Assembly: GCF_036203305.1 (NCBI RefSeq)
Contig: NZ_CP108131.1
Coordinates: 186,001 to 250,000 of the forward strand
From: Streptomyces sp. NBC_00190
GTDB taxonomy: Bacteria > Actinomycetota > Actinomycetes > Streptomycetales > Streptomycetaceae
Length of the DNA stretch: 64,000 nt
Direction of reading: 5' to 3'
A program made the position numbers and the translations under genes. The notes under the pieces were generated by a model. The model was given only the letters and a program-made list of their open reading frames with translations. It was not told the DNA's origin and made no database searches. Shown in pieces: positions 54,998-63,871 of the stretch (its first letter is position 1; the number at the start of each line of letters is the position of its first letter).

Positions 54998-56464
54998 TCA
55001 CTCTTCTCGGAACACCCGAACGCTCGTGGCCTCCGTGTCGACCGCGTCCGGCACGACCATGCCGGCCTCCACCCCGGTCCGCAGGTAACGCAGGACATCC
55101 TTGGTGAGGCGCTCGCCGGGCAGGGCCGCCGGGATACCCGGCGGGTACGGGGTCAGCATTTCGGCCGCGATCCGGCCGTCCGCCTCCTGCCAGGGAACCT
55201 GCTCCGTTCGACCGAAGAAGGCGTCACGGGGCAGCGCCGCCTGCTCCAACCTCAACCTCGACGGCGGCGGGACCTCCACGGGCTGCCCCGTCCGAAGCTC
55301 CGCTGCATGCGCGGCCAGGTCGTTCAGGGCCGTCAGGAGCACCTCGGCCGTGTCGCTGTCGTCGGCGTGGGTGAGCTGTGCGCTGATGCGGCGGTGGTCG
55401 GCGATGTGGAGGTTGATGCGGTGCTTCTCCCGCAGCCAGTCGGCAGCGCGGTAGCCGGTGACCTCCCACGCGCCAATGTCGATGATGATCTGGAGGGGGT
55501 CCATGTCCGCCGCCCGGCCGGGTCCGCAGAAGTCGTCGCGGCCGTGCACATGCATGCCGCCGATGCGGGAGATGCGGTCGCGGGTCTTCTGAGCGAGGGC
55601 GAGTGCCTGGTCATAGAGGGCCTCGCCGTGTTCGACCATCTGCCGGCGCCAGCCGTCCAGTGCGGCATATACGAGCGACGAGGGGCTGGTGGTCCCCAGC
55701 AGGTCCTCACGGCTCTTGAGCACCTCGGGTTTGACCAGGTCGCCCTGAAGGTGGAACACGGAACTCTGCTCCAGGCCGGAGCCCATCTTGTGCACCGAGG
55801 TGACGCACACGTCGGCTCCGGCGTCCATGGCCCAGGTCGGAAGGTCCGGGTGGAAGGGCAGGTGGGCGCCCCATGCCTCGTCGACGATCAAGGGGCGATC
55901 CCGGCGGTGGCAGACCTCGGCAATGGCAGCCAGATCCGAGCAGGTGCCGTAGGGGGTCGGTGTGGTCACCAGCGCGCCGCAGGCGTCGGGGTGCTCGGCG
56001 AACGCCGCCTCGAAGGCCTCGGCGGACGGCGGATGGGCGAGGTGGCGCTCGGCATCCCACTGCGGCTCCACCCAGACGGGTTTGATGCCTGAGAGGATCA
56101 GCCCCGACACGACGGATTTGTGGGCGTCCCGGCCGACCAGCAGCATCTCGTGCGGTCCGGCGACGGACAGCATGGCCGACTTCACCGACAGGGAGCTGCC
56201 GCAGGTGGAGAAGAACGCGTGGTCCGCGCCGACGGCATCGGCCATGAGCGCTTGCGCTTCCTCCAGGACGCCTTGGGACGACGTACGGTCGTCCAGGCCG
56301 CTGGTGGCGAGGACGTCGGACCGGAACACCGCTTCGCCGAGCACGGCCCGCACCCTGGGGTCGGCGCCCCGTCCCTGTTTGTGGCCCGGGGGCGTGAACG
56401 GGGTCTGACCGCTTTCGTGGTAGGCGGCCAACGCATCGAGTACTGGTGCCTTCGACTGGTCCAT
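54998..56464 (-). CDS. Orn/Lys/Arg decarboxylase-family PLP enzyme
   Basis: A 488-residue fold-type I enzyme from ATG 56464. TPFTPPGHKQGRGADPRVRA is the family opening, ADHAFFSTCGSSLSVKSAML binds the cofactor phosphate, PLIVDEAWGAHLPFHPDLPT carries the Asp and His that contact PLP, and ADVCVTSVHKMGSGLEQSSV holds the Schiff-base lysine (SVHK). The C-terminal part (LTPYPPGIPAALPGERL) is the usual hallmark. It probably decarboxylates lysine, ornithine or arginine to a polyamine. The small size fits the actinobacterial and Gram-positive SpeA/Cad-type group. Confidence 0.88.
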   Translation of the reverse strand: MDQSKAPVLDALAAYHESGQTPFTPPGHKQGRGADPRVRAVLGEAVFRSDVLATSGLDDRTSSQGVLEEAQALMADAVGADHAFFSTCGSSLSVKSAMLSVAGPHEMLLVGRDAHKSVVSGLILSGIKPVWVEPQWDAERHLAHPPSAEAFEAAFAEHPDACGALVTTPTPYGTCSDLAAIAEVCHRRDRPLIVDEAWGAHLPFHPDLPTWAMDAGADVCVTSVHKMGSGLEQSSVFHLQGDLVKPEVLKSREDLLGTTSPSSLVYAALDGWRRQMVEHGEALYDQALALAQKTRDRISRIGGMHVHGRDDFCGPGRAADMDPLQIIIDIGAWEVTGYRAADWLREKHRINLHIADHRRISAQLTHADDSDTAEVLLTALNDLAAHAAELRTGQPVEVPPPSRLRLEQAALPRDAFFGRTEQVPWQEADGRIAAEMLTPYPPGIPAALPGERLTKDVLRYLRTGVEAGMVVPDAVDTEATSVRVFREE

Positions 56465-56554
56465 GCCCCGCGCCTGCCCCGTGGCCGTCGGAGAAAACGG
56501 ACATCCGGCGGTGAGCGCGCCGCAGCACATGGCGCTCGCTCCTGGCGGACCTGG

Positions 56555-57085
56555 TCACCGGGCTGGACCGAGATGCTGCTCCAGCCAGTGCGCGGCAGCG
56601 CGCCGGTAGAGCCTCCGGTTGTCCGCCCGCAGGAATTCGTGCCCGTCGTTGCGCAACATCAGCTGCCATGCCGGCACGCCGCGGTCGCGCCGCGCGGACG
56701 AACTGCTCGGACTCCGTCGACGGCACGTTCGTATCGTGTTCGCCGTGGACGGCCAGCACAGGGGCGCTGAGCTGATCGATGCGGCTCATCGGGGACAGGG
56801 CGGGCAGCGGTTCCCGGTCGTGTTCGGGGTGCCCGTGCTTGGCTGCTGCGGACTGCGCGATCCACGCCTCCGTACCGGCGAAGGACGTGGCGAAGCCCGA
56901 CATCCCCGCAGACCGCGAGACCCGGCCCGGAAGAGGTCCGGATGCCACACGAGGGAGGCCATGGTGAGGTAGCCGCGTAGCCGCCGTACGAGCGGCCCAT
57001 CACCCCCAGCCTCAGGGGTCCGCGTACCCGAGCGAAACCACAATGTGCGGCGCAGTCGGCGACGTCGACGATCGCCGCGAGCCGG
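56555..57085 (-). pseudogene. Decayed S9-family peptidase (C-terminal domain)
   Basis: Pieces in several frames carry the full catalytic triad order of a prolyl-oligopeptidase-type peptidase: LRLGVMGRSYGGY (nucleophile Ser), a shifted MSGFATSFAGTEAWIAQS, then SAPVLAVHGEHDTNVPSTES (Asp) and LMLRNDGHEFLRADNRRLYR (His), ending at TGA 56555-56557. At least three frameshifts are needed, and the N-terminal propeller is absent. Its 5' end runs directly into an asparagine synthase fragment at about 57085. Confidence 0.75.
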
Positions 57086-57089
57086 CCGG

Positions 57090-57460
57090 CGCCGAGGTCG
57101 GCGTCCCACGCCCCGATCAGGCTGGAGTCCAGCCCGCCGGACAGGAGCACGCCCACGGGGACGTCCGCGACCGTGCGCCGCCGCACCGCCGTGCGCAGCG
57201 CGTCGTGCACCGCCGCCTCAGCCCGCCAACAGGGCGGGCAGGGAGAGCGCGAAGCGCCGGTCGGTGTCCTGAGTGACGCTGGGCGCCGCGCCCGGAAAGG
57301 TCGATGATCTTCAAGCGACGATGCCCCAGCGCCTCAGCGCCCTGCGACCATGACCCTCTGCCACCCGCGGAGAAGTCCGGTCGCCGGCCGTCGTACGCCA
57401 TCACCCCATTCCTGTGCCACTTCGACCAACGATGGGCGGGCCGGCTCGAACAGGCCATCG
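57090..57460 (-). pseudogene. Asparagine synthase remnant fused to the S9 remnant
   Basis: One frame gives GHRRLKIIDLSG (glutaminase-domain hallmark), and a second gives HDALRTAVRRRTVADVPVGV and LLSGGLDSSLIGAW, the PP-loop of the synthetase domain. Most of both domains is missing. It then continues in frame into S9-peptidase sequence (DVADCAAHCGFARVRG), so a deletion has fused two unrelated genes. Confidence 0.72.
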
Positions 57461-57564
57461 ACGTATGAGGCGTCTGCTCACCCGAGCGCCCCTGAAGCGG
57501 TCGCCCTTCCTCGCCGCCCCAGGGTCCGCACTGCCGATGCCGGAGTCGGCGCGGGCCGGATGCG

Positions 57565-58269
57565 TCAGCCCTCGACGCCGGTCGACGTGTGGGCGGAGCC
57601 CACCGGCTTGGATTCGGGTGAGCCGCGCTGGCGGAGGTAGACGGAGAGGATGACCATGGCGGCGACCGCCAGGAGCTCGGACTGCCAGTTCTGCAGGGTG
57701 CGGCTCCAGAAGTCCGGGAGGGTCAGGTACGTGCCCCAGCCCACGGGAGGCTCGAGCTGCCGCAGCCGCTGCTCGTCGTACGCCGACGTGCCCGCGATCG
57801 ACTGCGCGGACCAGGATGCAAGGAAAAGGCACCCCATCACGACACCCAGCGAGCGCGAGTACAGCCGCTGGCGCCAGTCCTTCGTGCCCGCCCAACGGGG
57901 CGAGTCCTTCTTGGCGTGGTCGCCCAGGTGTTGCTGCTCGTCCGACTCGGTACCGATCTTGTGGAGTTCCTTGGACTCGGGTGAGCCCCGCTGGACCAGC
58001 CACACGGTGCCGAAGATGTAGAGGAAGAACTGCAGGAACTCCGACTGCCAGTTCTCGGAGACGTCCACGGCGAAATCGGAGGTCGTCACGTACTCGCCCA
58101 GGCTGATCGGCTGCAGGCCGTCGACGGTCAACTGGTCATTGAATTCGGCGTGTCCGGCGACGGCCTGCCCCACCAGGACCAGCAGGAACGCGATCCCGAA
58201 CGCCAGGGTGAGGCTGTTGTCCCGCCAGAACCCGCTCCGTCGGGGTTTCCCGTGCATGTCGTCACTCAT
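57565..58269 (-). CDS. DUF6766-like membrane protein with internal duplication
   Basis: A 234-residue protein with hydrophobic segments near residues 20-40, 80-98, 140-165 and 200-218. Two similar units, WQSEFLQFFLYIFGTVWLVQ-RGSPESK and WQSELLAVAAMVILSVYLRQ-RGSPESK, each follow an aromatic loop, so the protein appears to be an internal duplication. The ATG overlaps the stop of the 27-residue gene upstream (ATGA). The family assignment to DUF6766 is from memory. No function is known. Confidence 0.72.
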   Translation of the reverse strand: MSDDMHGKPRRSGFWRDNSLTLAFGIAFLLVLVGQAVAGHAEFNDQLTVDGLQPISLGEYVTTSDFAVDVSENWQSEFLQFFLYIFGTVWLVQRGSPESKELHKIGTESDEQQHLGDHAKKDSPRWAGTKDWRQRLYSRSLGVVMGCLFLASWSAQSIAGTSAYDEQRLRQLEPPVGWGTYLTLPDFWSRTLQNWQSELLAVAAMVILSVYLRQRGSPESKPVGSAHTSTGVEG

Positions 58270-58349
58270 CGCTGCATCGCCCCGATCGCGATGAAGTAGC
58301 CGAGCCCGCCCACCACCACCACGAGACAGGTCACGAAGAGGAAGCGCAC
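58266..58349 (-). CDS. Tiny membrane protein (27 residues)
   Basis: GTG 58349 to TGA 58266 encodes 27 residues: a start MRFLF, then one hydrophobic helix (VTCLVVVVGGLGYFIAIG) and AMQR. It starts two bases after the stop of the lipoprotein gene and overlaps the start of the DUF6766 gene by four bases (ATGA), so it is locked between two translationally coupled genes. That makes it likely to be a real protein, perhaps a small subunit of a membrane complex. Confidence 0.6.
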   Translation of the reverse strand: MRFLFVTCLVVVVGGLGYFIAIGAMQR

Positions 58350-58351
58350 AC

Positions 58352-58825
58352 TCAGCCGCCCTTCAGCACACACCGGTAGGGCTGCTGCTCCCCCTGCGGG
58401 GTGCAGCCGGCCGCAACGACCTTCCATCCACCGCTGAACTGTGACAGGAACAGCGTGTCGCCGACGAGTCTCAGCATGGCTTGACGCCCGTACACCTCGG
58501 TCGTGCGGACCGCCCCCGCCATCGGCAGCTCCTCCGCCCCCACCGCCTCTCGGCACGTCTTTCCTTCGTCCTGCTCCAGCTGCCCGCTCGTCTCGGGTGC
58601 CAGCAGCCGGCAGGCCGCCTCGTGGTTTCCGGATGCCAGAGCTCGCTCGAACCGTTCACCTGCGGCCCGTGCCCCGTCCACCCGGGCCGCGGATGCCCCG
58701 CACCCGCCGGCGAACACACCGACGGCACCTGCGCACACGACGGCGCGAGCGGCCCTTGCCATCGCCGGTCTCACCAGCACACCCGCTCCGGACAGGAGGA
58801 TCGGCTTCACGCGACTTCTCCTCAC
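58352..58825 (-). CDS. Lipoprotein, first gene of a three-gene operon
   Basis: A 157-residue protein. A basic, hydrophobic N-terminal region ends in the lipobox FAGGC (Cys near residue 42), which is long for a signal peptide; an internal ATG (MARAARAVV, about residue 22) may be the true start and would give the usual length. The mature part has RFERALASGNHEAACRLLAP and EGKTCREAVGAEELPMAG with TTEVYGRQAMLRLVGDTLFL, resembling small lipoproteins with a conserved Cys pair. It is coupled to the 27-residue gene and the DUF6766 gene downstream. Confidence 0.65.
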   Translation of the reverse strand: MRRSRVKPILLSGAGVLVRPAMARAARAVVCAGAVGVFAGGCGASAARVDGARAAGERFERALASGNHEAACRLLAPETSGQLEQDEGKTCREAVGAEELPMAGAVRTTEVYGRQAMLRLVGDTLFLSQFSGGWKVVAAGCTPQGEQQPYRCVLKGG

Positions 58826-58842
58826 GCAAGAACCACGGCTCC

Positions 58843-59043
58843 CTACGTATGCCCGCGCATCCGTCCCGTTCCCCGCACACCACTCGACCGGCCCCCGGTC
58901 GCCAGATGCGCCGGGCCTCGACGGGAGGACGGACCCACAGGCACTCCGACAGCGCTGTGTATGTCGCGCTGAGCCGTGCGGACGGCGAGGGCGCTGAACA
59001 ACGTGGTCACGGCCAGGAGTGTGGCCGTCTGCGTACCGTCCAT
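58843..59043 (-). CDS. Possible small membrane protein (66 residues)
   Basis: From ATG 59043, MDGTQTATLLAVTTLFSALAVR is a signal-anchor-like helix followed by a polar, Arg/Gly-rich tail. The start has GAGGG too close for an ideal ribosome site. It may be a small membrane protein of the ubiquitous Streptomyces type, or chance. Confidence 0.3.
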   Translation of the reverse strand: MDGTQTATLLAVTTLFSALAVRTAQRDIHSAVGVPVGPSSRRGPAHLATGGRSSGVRGTGRMRGHT

Positions 59044-59389
59044 TCCCTCACCGCGGTGCGCGGGCGTCTGGCCGACCCTGTACATGCCGGTCGTACACTC
59101 CGTACGCGCCGCAGGCGGCGTACGGGGCGTCTTCCCCGGCCCTGACGGTCCGTGCGATCGCCACGGCTCCGGCCCCCGGTCGGCCGGGACACGGCACCCG
59201 CAGCGCGGTTCGTGTGACAGCCGTGTGGCCCCCGACGTAGCTCCACACGGCTGCCCGAACGGGCAGGGACCCCAGCAGAGCCGACCTGGCCTGCCCGGCG
59301 CGGAAGCCTGATCGCCAGGGCCTGACCAGCACCGAGGTAAGTCCCCCGCGAGCAGCCCAACCGGCCTTTCCGAAGGCTCCCTTGCCGCT

Positions 59390-59530
59390 CTGCAGCACAA
59401 GAGGGAGCAACGGGAGATCAACACGGCAACCCTTCGCTACGCGGGCGTCCCGGGTGTGGCGAATGGCGTTGGCGACCAGGAGTACGGCGTCGTGGTTCCC
59501 GGGTTCGGCGGGTGGCCGTATGCGCGCGGC
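59390..59530 (-). pseudogene. HATPase (RsbW-like) remnant
   Basis: The minus-strand reading has HDAVLLVANAIRHTRDARVA and GCRVDLPLLPLVLQ, which resembles the N-box region (LLVSELVTNAIRH) and next strand of a partner-switch kinase with a short deletion. It lies just downstream of the GAF-SpoIIE phosphatase gene, where a HATPase is often found. The rest of the domain is absent. Confidence 0.45.
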
Positions 59531-59721
59531 GTGGTGAAGGAAGGCTCGGGTGGCATCGCGTGCTGGCGCTGTGGGCTGCCCGCTGCCGGGCAGGGGCCGA
59601 TCAAGTGCGGGTACATCCTTACCTCCTCCTTCCGCCAGGGTTCTCCAGGGCACCTTGCCTGATCCGAGGAGGAGAAATCCGGCAAACGCCCCACGGTGGT
59701 ACTGCCGTGCCAGGCGTCGGC

Positions 59722-60915
59722 TCAGGTGCTCGCGCGGCGGCTTCCGGATGGGGAGCCGTACCAGTCCAGGCACAGGACGGTGGCATCGTCTCTCGGCGGT
59801 CGGCCGTCGTAGGCGTCGCTGACCGCGGCGACCAGAGTGCGCACGACCTCGCGCGCATGCTCGGTCGCCGTCTTACGGATGAGGCCGGGCAGGTCGACTG
59901 CTTCGGCTTCGCGTTCCTGCACGCCATCGGTGTAGAGCACGAGGCGGTCACCGGGGCGCAGGTCGAGGTCTTGGACCTGGTAGGGGCCTTGGTGGGGCAT
60001 ACCGAAGGGCATGTTCACAGCCAGGTGCAGCTCATCGACTGCGCCGTCGCGCAGCCGCACGGGCCAGGGGTGGCCGGCGTTGACGAGCTGGGCGCTGGTG
60101 CCGTCCAGGGCAATGCGCAGCAGCTGGCCGGTGGCGAAGGTGTGCCGACCGTGGTCGAGGAGGGCTTGGTGCGTCTGGCGGGCCTGTTCGGCACGGTCCG
60201 TTCCCGCGCGGCGCGCGCCTCGGGAGGCGTTGACCAGAAGGGTGGCCATGAGCGAGGCATTCACGTCGTGCCCCATGGCGTCGGTGATGGACAAGTGCAG
60301 GGTGTCGTTGTCGAGGCTGTAGTCGTAGGTGTCACCTGCGATGTCGGAGGCCGGGACCAGGGCGCCGGCGAGAGCGAACTCGGCGGCATCGCAGGAGGGC
60401 GCCGAAGGCAGGAGCTGGCGCTGGATTTCCGCGGCCAGGCTGACCGAGGTGGTGCGATTGCCCCAGTGGTAGAGGTCGGTGAAGCGGCGGTCGGTGACGA
60501 TGATGTACGCCAGCGCGTGCGCAGCCTCTTCGACCTGCTTCTGCACATCCGGCGCGACCTGGGTGAGGAACAGTTCCAGGACGCCGATGGTGTCGCCTCG
60601 GTTGGCGACAGGAACGAGCAACCGCTGCCCCTGCTCGCCCTCCGGTGCCAACACCGGCTTCTGGGTCCGCAGGACCTCGTCGTATGCGCTGCTGCTGGCG
60701 AGGGAAACCTGCGCGGCGCGCTCCTCCTGATGCCTGGCCGCCGTGTCGTGGACGCGCAGGAGACGTCGGCCGACGACGTCGACGTACAGGAACGACACAT
60801 ACCGCGCACCGAACCGGTCACGCAGATTGCGCGCGACGACGTCAAGGGAGCCCACCGGCGCGGCATCCTCTGCCGCCGCCAGCACCTCAGCCAGTCCGAT
60901 CCGATCACGCGCCAC
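59722..60915 (-). CDS. GAF-SpoIIE phosphatase
   Basis: A 397-residue protein from GTG 60915, which has GGAGG five bases ahead; in-frame codons farther upstream lack a site. Residues about 10-155 form a GAF sensor ([39 protein letters not shown]). Residues about 175-395 form the PP2C/SpoIIE phosphatase: [36 protein letters not shown], and [20 protein letters not shown] with [10 protein letters not shown] at the end. It probably dephosphorylates a STAS protein in response to a small ligand. Confidence 0.88.
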   Translation of the reverse strand: MARDRIGLAEVLAAAEDAAPVGSLDVVARNLRDRFGARYVSFLYVDVVGRRLLRVHDTAARHQEERAAQVSLASSSAYDEVLRTQKPVLAPEGEQGQRLLVPVANRGDTIGVLELFLTQVAPDVQKQVEEAAHALAYIIVTDRRFTDLYHWGNRTTSVSLAAEIQRQLLPSAPSCDAAEFALAGALVPASDIAGDTYDYSLDNDTLHLSITDAMGHDVNASLMATLLVNASRGARRAGTDRAEQARQTHQALLDHGRHTFATGQLLRIALDGTSAQLVNAGHPWPVRLRDGAVDELHLAVNMPFGMPHQGPYQVQDLDLRPGDRLVLYTDGVQEREAEAVDLPGLIRKTATEHAREVVRTLVAAVSDAYDGRPPRDDATVLCLDWYGSPSGSRRAST

Positions 60916-61200
60916 ATCAACCTCCGCATCCACTGCCCCAGGACAAACCGCGCCCTTTCGCTCCTTCAAGTCCACCTCAGGCAGGGCAGAGCTGCATCGG
61001 CAGGCGCGTCGGCGGGTGGGCGACCGTGGACGCGCGGGTGCGGCAGGGCGTCTTTCGGACATTTTGCGCTCGATGTGCGCGCAGACGCACGTGTGCGGCT
61101 TTTGCGGGCAGGCGAAGGCCGACCACAGCCATGCGCCGCCTCCGGCCGGGCGTCGGCCGAACGACCGACCAGGCGGTGTTCTCTTCAAGGAGGTCTCACC

Positions 61201-61467
61201 ATGCTGATCACCGTCACACGCACCGGCGGGTTCGCGGGCGGGGAGCGGACTGCTTCCCTGGAAACGGAGTGCCGCGCCGACGGGCCCGAGCTGGAACGGC
61301 TGGCCGAGCTCGTGCTCAGTGGTGAGGGCCCCGCGGGGCAGGCCCCCGTTCCGGACGGCTTTCGCTACGTCATCCGCATCGACAGCAAGCTGGTGGAATT
61401 ACAGGATCCGTACCTCACCGAGGACCAGCGGCAGCTGATCGACGCTGTTCTGGCCGCTGCCGCCTGA
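61201..61467 (+). CDS. Emfourin-like protease inhibitor (orphan)
   Basis: An 88-residue protein from ATG 61201 with AAGGAGG eight bases ahead. [60 protein letters not shown] and [17 protein letters not shown] match the emfourin family, small inhibitors of thermolysin-like (M4) metalloproteases such as protealysin. The cognate protease usually lies next to it; none is seen in this window. It is probably cytosolic because there is no signal peptide. Confidence 0.8.
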   Translation: MLITVTRTGGFAGGERTASLETECRADGPELERLAELVLSGEGPAGQAPVPDGFRYVIRIDSKLVELQDPYLTEDQRQLIDAVLAAAA

Positions 61468-61499
61468 GCGGCCAGAACACCCGGCCATCAGCCGGGCGG

Positions 61500-61532
61500 T
61501 GCCGTACCGGCCCGACCGGGACCGGTACGGCA
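61500..61532. terminator. Bidirectional terminator, 11-bp perfect stem
   Basis: TGCCGTACCGG at 61500-61510 pairs exactly with CCGGTACGGCA at 61522-61532, with an 11-base loop, between the convergent emfourin and DUF5133 genes. Confidence 0.75.
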
Positions 61533-61539
61533 GTGCGGA

Positions 61540-61806
61540 CTATCCCGCCGTACCACGCACGGTCCGACCGTCCTGGGCCGCCGCCACCACGTCACCCGGT
61601 TCACCGAGCCATGCGGTACGCAGCCGCTCCCGCGCCGCGGCCAGCGCGGCGTCGATGTCACGGGTCCCGGTCGACACGCACAGCGTGTAGACCACGTCCT
61701 CCATCCGCTGCCGCACCTGTTCGTCAGGGCCTGCGGCCTGGAGCTCCGACCCCATCTCGTACTCCTCCACCAGACGTGCCAGCACCGCGGGGTGAGTCAT
61801 CATCAC
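61540..61806 (-). CDS. DUF5133 family protein
   Basis: An 88-residue soluble helical protein starting MMMTHPAVLARLVEEYEMGS, with EQVRQRMEDVVYTLCVSTGT and RDIDAALAAARERLRTAW. This is the short DUF5133 family of Streptomyces, which frequently occurs in many copies. GAAGGAG lies before GTG 61806. The single Cys in the conserved VYTLCVSTGT block could be functional. The role is unknown. Confidence 0.8.
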   Translation of the reverse strand: MMMTHPAVLARLVEEYEMGSELQAAGPDEQVRQRMEDVVYTLCVSTGTRDIDAALAAARERLRTAWLGEPGDVVAAAQDGRTVRGTAG

Positions 61807-61944
61807 GATCTCGCTCCTTCACACACGTCACAGTCACAGGCGGCCTGCCGCCCCCGACGCGTCGCCTGCCCCGGCCCGGGGGTCCCATGCGCCACAGGCG
61901 TGGTCGCGAAACCTTCCCGCACCTCCCAGGCGGTCACCGGGAGG

Positions 61945-62316
61945 TCAGCTGACCGGCAGTTCCATGCGGGGTCGTCGGCTTGCGGCGGGATCGGTCGGAG
62001 GAAGGCCGGCCAGGGCTGCCGCCCGCCCGGTCGGCTGTGGGACGGGACCGAGCCATTCGCCGAACAGGACGGTGGCGCCGTCCTGGAGGTGGCCGTCGTC
62101 GTGTTCGAGAACGGCGTGGATGAGGCGGCGCAGGGTTTCGGGGACGGGCAGGCCAGCGGCGTGGTGGTGGATGAGGAAGTCGGTCAAGCGGGCCAGGCCG
62201 AATTCCTCGTTGCCGGCCCGGCGGGCTTCGGCGATGCCGTCCGTGTAGAACACCAGCCGGTCACTGGGTTCCAGCTGGTCCCCGCAGCCAAGGTCCTGCC
62301 CGCGTCGACGCGGCAC
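61945..62316 (-). pseudogene. C-terminal fragment of a SpoIIE-type phosphatase
   Basis: A reading of about 123 codons has LEPSDRLVFYTDGIAEARRA (motif with Asp), GLARLTDFLIHHHAAG, LRRLIHAVLEHDDGHLQDGA and TVLFGEWLG, the C-terminal third of a SpoIIE phosphatase. The metal-binding motifs ahead of DRLVFYTDG are missing, so it cannot be catalytic. It abuts the YbdK remnant at 62318. Confidence 0.75.
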
Positions 62317-62317
62317 C

Positions 62318-62440
62318 TCACGGCTTGATCGTCATCTCCGCACATCGGGTGACGAGGGACGCAAGAGTCCGCCCGTCGGCGTGCAGTCGGCGCTGTGTGC
62401 GGGCGCCGTTCCCGCGTTCGTGGAGGTGCGCTATGGCTTC
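62318..62440 (-). pseudogene. C-terminal tip of a YbdK/GCS2-family gene
   Basis: AIAHLHERGNGARTQRRLHA and DGRTLASLVTRCAEMTIKP resemble the last 40 residues of the intact enzyme at 32.4 kb (LLERGNGARIQRALLRSEGD, FANVVRHCARI). The rest is gone. Confidence 0.6.
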
Positions 62441-62479
62441 GCGGACCCGCTCGTCATCGCCGTGGTGGCCGCCGGGCTG

Positions 62480-62565
62480 AAGCGGTATGAGGCCGAGCAC
62501 GACTGGCTCACCGCCGTCCGCCTGCCGCCGTATGCGCCCGACCTGAACCCCTCAGCGCCCCGTAC
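62480..62565 (+). mobile_element. IS630-family transposase fragment
   Basis: The + strand reads DWLTAVRLPPYAPDLNPSAP, the signature just before the third catalytic residue of IS630/Tc1-type transposases (LPPYAPDLNPxE). The Glu itself and the rest are missing. Confidence 0.65.
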
Positions 62566-62689
62566 CAGTCGGCCGCTGACGACCGCATGATCGGCGGACT
62601 GGTATGCCCCGGGGAGTTCGGCAACGGGACCGTGGCGCCATTCCACAGGCGCCCTCGCCGAGGCGCAGGCCCCCGGGCCGTACCGACGA

Positions 62690-62775
62690 TCGTCGACGTC
62701 TCGGGGGTCGCCTGCGCCGACTCCGGTCTGCTCCGGTTCTTGGAGCTCAGCGGAGCGGCGGGGACCCTACGCATC
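62690..62775 (+). pseudogene. STAS-domain remnant
   Basis: One frame reads IVDVSGVACADSGLLRFLEL then GAAGTLRIT, resembling the phosphorylatable loop (CADSSLLxxLL) and next strand of a STAS protein. There is no N-terminal part, and the frame runs into the 3' end of the gene on the opposite strand. Confidence 0.5.
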
Positions 62776-63871
62776 ACGCCGGACGTGGAAGCGGCGCGCC
62801 GGGTCTGCGGCCGATGCGCCGCTCCGTGCTGATGGCTCCGTGCGCCGTAGTGGGCAGGGGCGTGCGCAGTGCGCTGCGTTCGTGGTCCCAGGCTTCGCGG
62901 ATGTGGCTCGCGAGACGGTCTTCGAGCAGGACGGTCGCCGCGCAGCCCAACGCGATGTCCTCTTCGAGGTCCGGTTCGTCGGCGAGGAGGCCGCCGATGA
63001 CTTCGCGGCGTACGACCTGCTCGTGGACGGCGTCGGCCTCGACGTGCTCGGCGTAGAAGTGCTCGGCTGCCGGACCGGCCCCGCAGCGTCGCATGGCCTT
63101 GGCCAGGCGGCGGGAGCCGGGTGACGAGGTGACCTCGACGCATGCGAAGTGACCGACGAGCGCTCCGCGCAGTGCCCGGTACAGCCCGAAGAGGGACATC
63201 AGGTTCACCGTGGCGAGCAGCTGCGCCGGGGCCTGCTCCAGGTAGCGGCCGTAGGCGGGATCCAGGTCGAGGTCGGTCATGAGGTCGGCGAAGAGCTGTG
63301 CGTGGATACGGTCGGCGCGGCCGGCGCCGAACTCGTCGTACTCGATGGCCACCATCGCCGCCTTCGCGCGGCCGGTGAGACGGGGGACGACCCAGAGGTG
63401 CGGGTCGGCCTCCTTGAGGTGGTAAAGGGAGCGCAGGGCGGCGTACTCGCGCAACTGCCAGAGCTCGCCTTCGGTTTCGAGGTGGTGGCTGAGGCTGTCG
63501 GAGAGGTCGACGGGTTCGACAAGCAGGGGGGCGAAGGCGTCCTCGACGTTCCGGGGCGCGTCGGACAGCTCGGTGCGCAGGGCGTGCAGGAAGCGGGCTT
63601 CCATGGCCTGGCGCAGGCGCAGCAAGTCGGGGTCCCATTCTCGTGCGTCATCCACCTCCTCGAAGCCGCGGTAATGCAGTTCGTACAGCAGGTAGAGGGC
63701 GAGCTGGAGGTCGTCCCCCCACGGGTTGGCCTTGAGTACGGCGCCAGGCGCGTATACCGGCGGGGTTCCCGTACGCAGGGCCCGCAGGACGGCGTCGGAG
63801 AGTTCGCCCCGTCCCTGGACGAGACGGGGGCCGGCGGCGGTCGCGGCGCTGGTCGGGCTGGGAGGGGTCAT
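62774..63871 (-). CDS. Iron-containing redox enzyme family (haem-oxygenase-like di-iron)
   Basis: A 365-residue helical protein from ATG 63871. LYLLYELHYRGFEEVDDARE supplies the first Glu/His pair, MVAIEYDEFGAGRADRIHAQ the second (E-x-x-D-E) and EHFYAEHVEADAVHEQVVRR the third, as in haem-oxygenase-like di-iron enzymes (HDO superfamily). MSLFGLYRALRGALVGHFAC is the conserved central helix. The ATG overlaps the stop of the CDGSH gene upstream (ATGA), so the two are coupled. HDO enzymes perform C-C or C-N bond cleavage or N-oxygenation on diverse substrates. Confidence 0.85.
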   Translation of the reverse strand: MTPPSPTSAATAAGPRLVQGRGELSDAVLRALRTGTPPVYAPGAVLKANPWGDDLQLALYLLYELHYRGFEEVDDAREWDPDLLRLRQAMEARFLHALRTELSDAPRNVEDAFAPLLVEPVDLSDSLSHHLETEGELWQLREYAALRSLYHLKEADPHLWVVPRLTGRAKAAMVAIEYDEFGAGRADRIHAQLFADLMTDLDLDPAYGRYLEQAPAQLLATVNLMSLFGLYRALRGALVGHFACVEVTSSPGSRRLAKAMRRCGAGPAAEHFYAEHVEADAVHEQVVRREVIGGLLADEPDLEEDIALGCAATVLLEDRLASHIREAWDHERSALRTPLPTTAHGAISTERRIGRRPGAPLPRPA

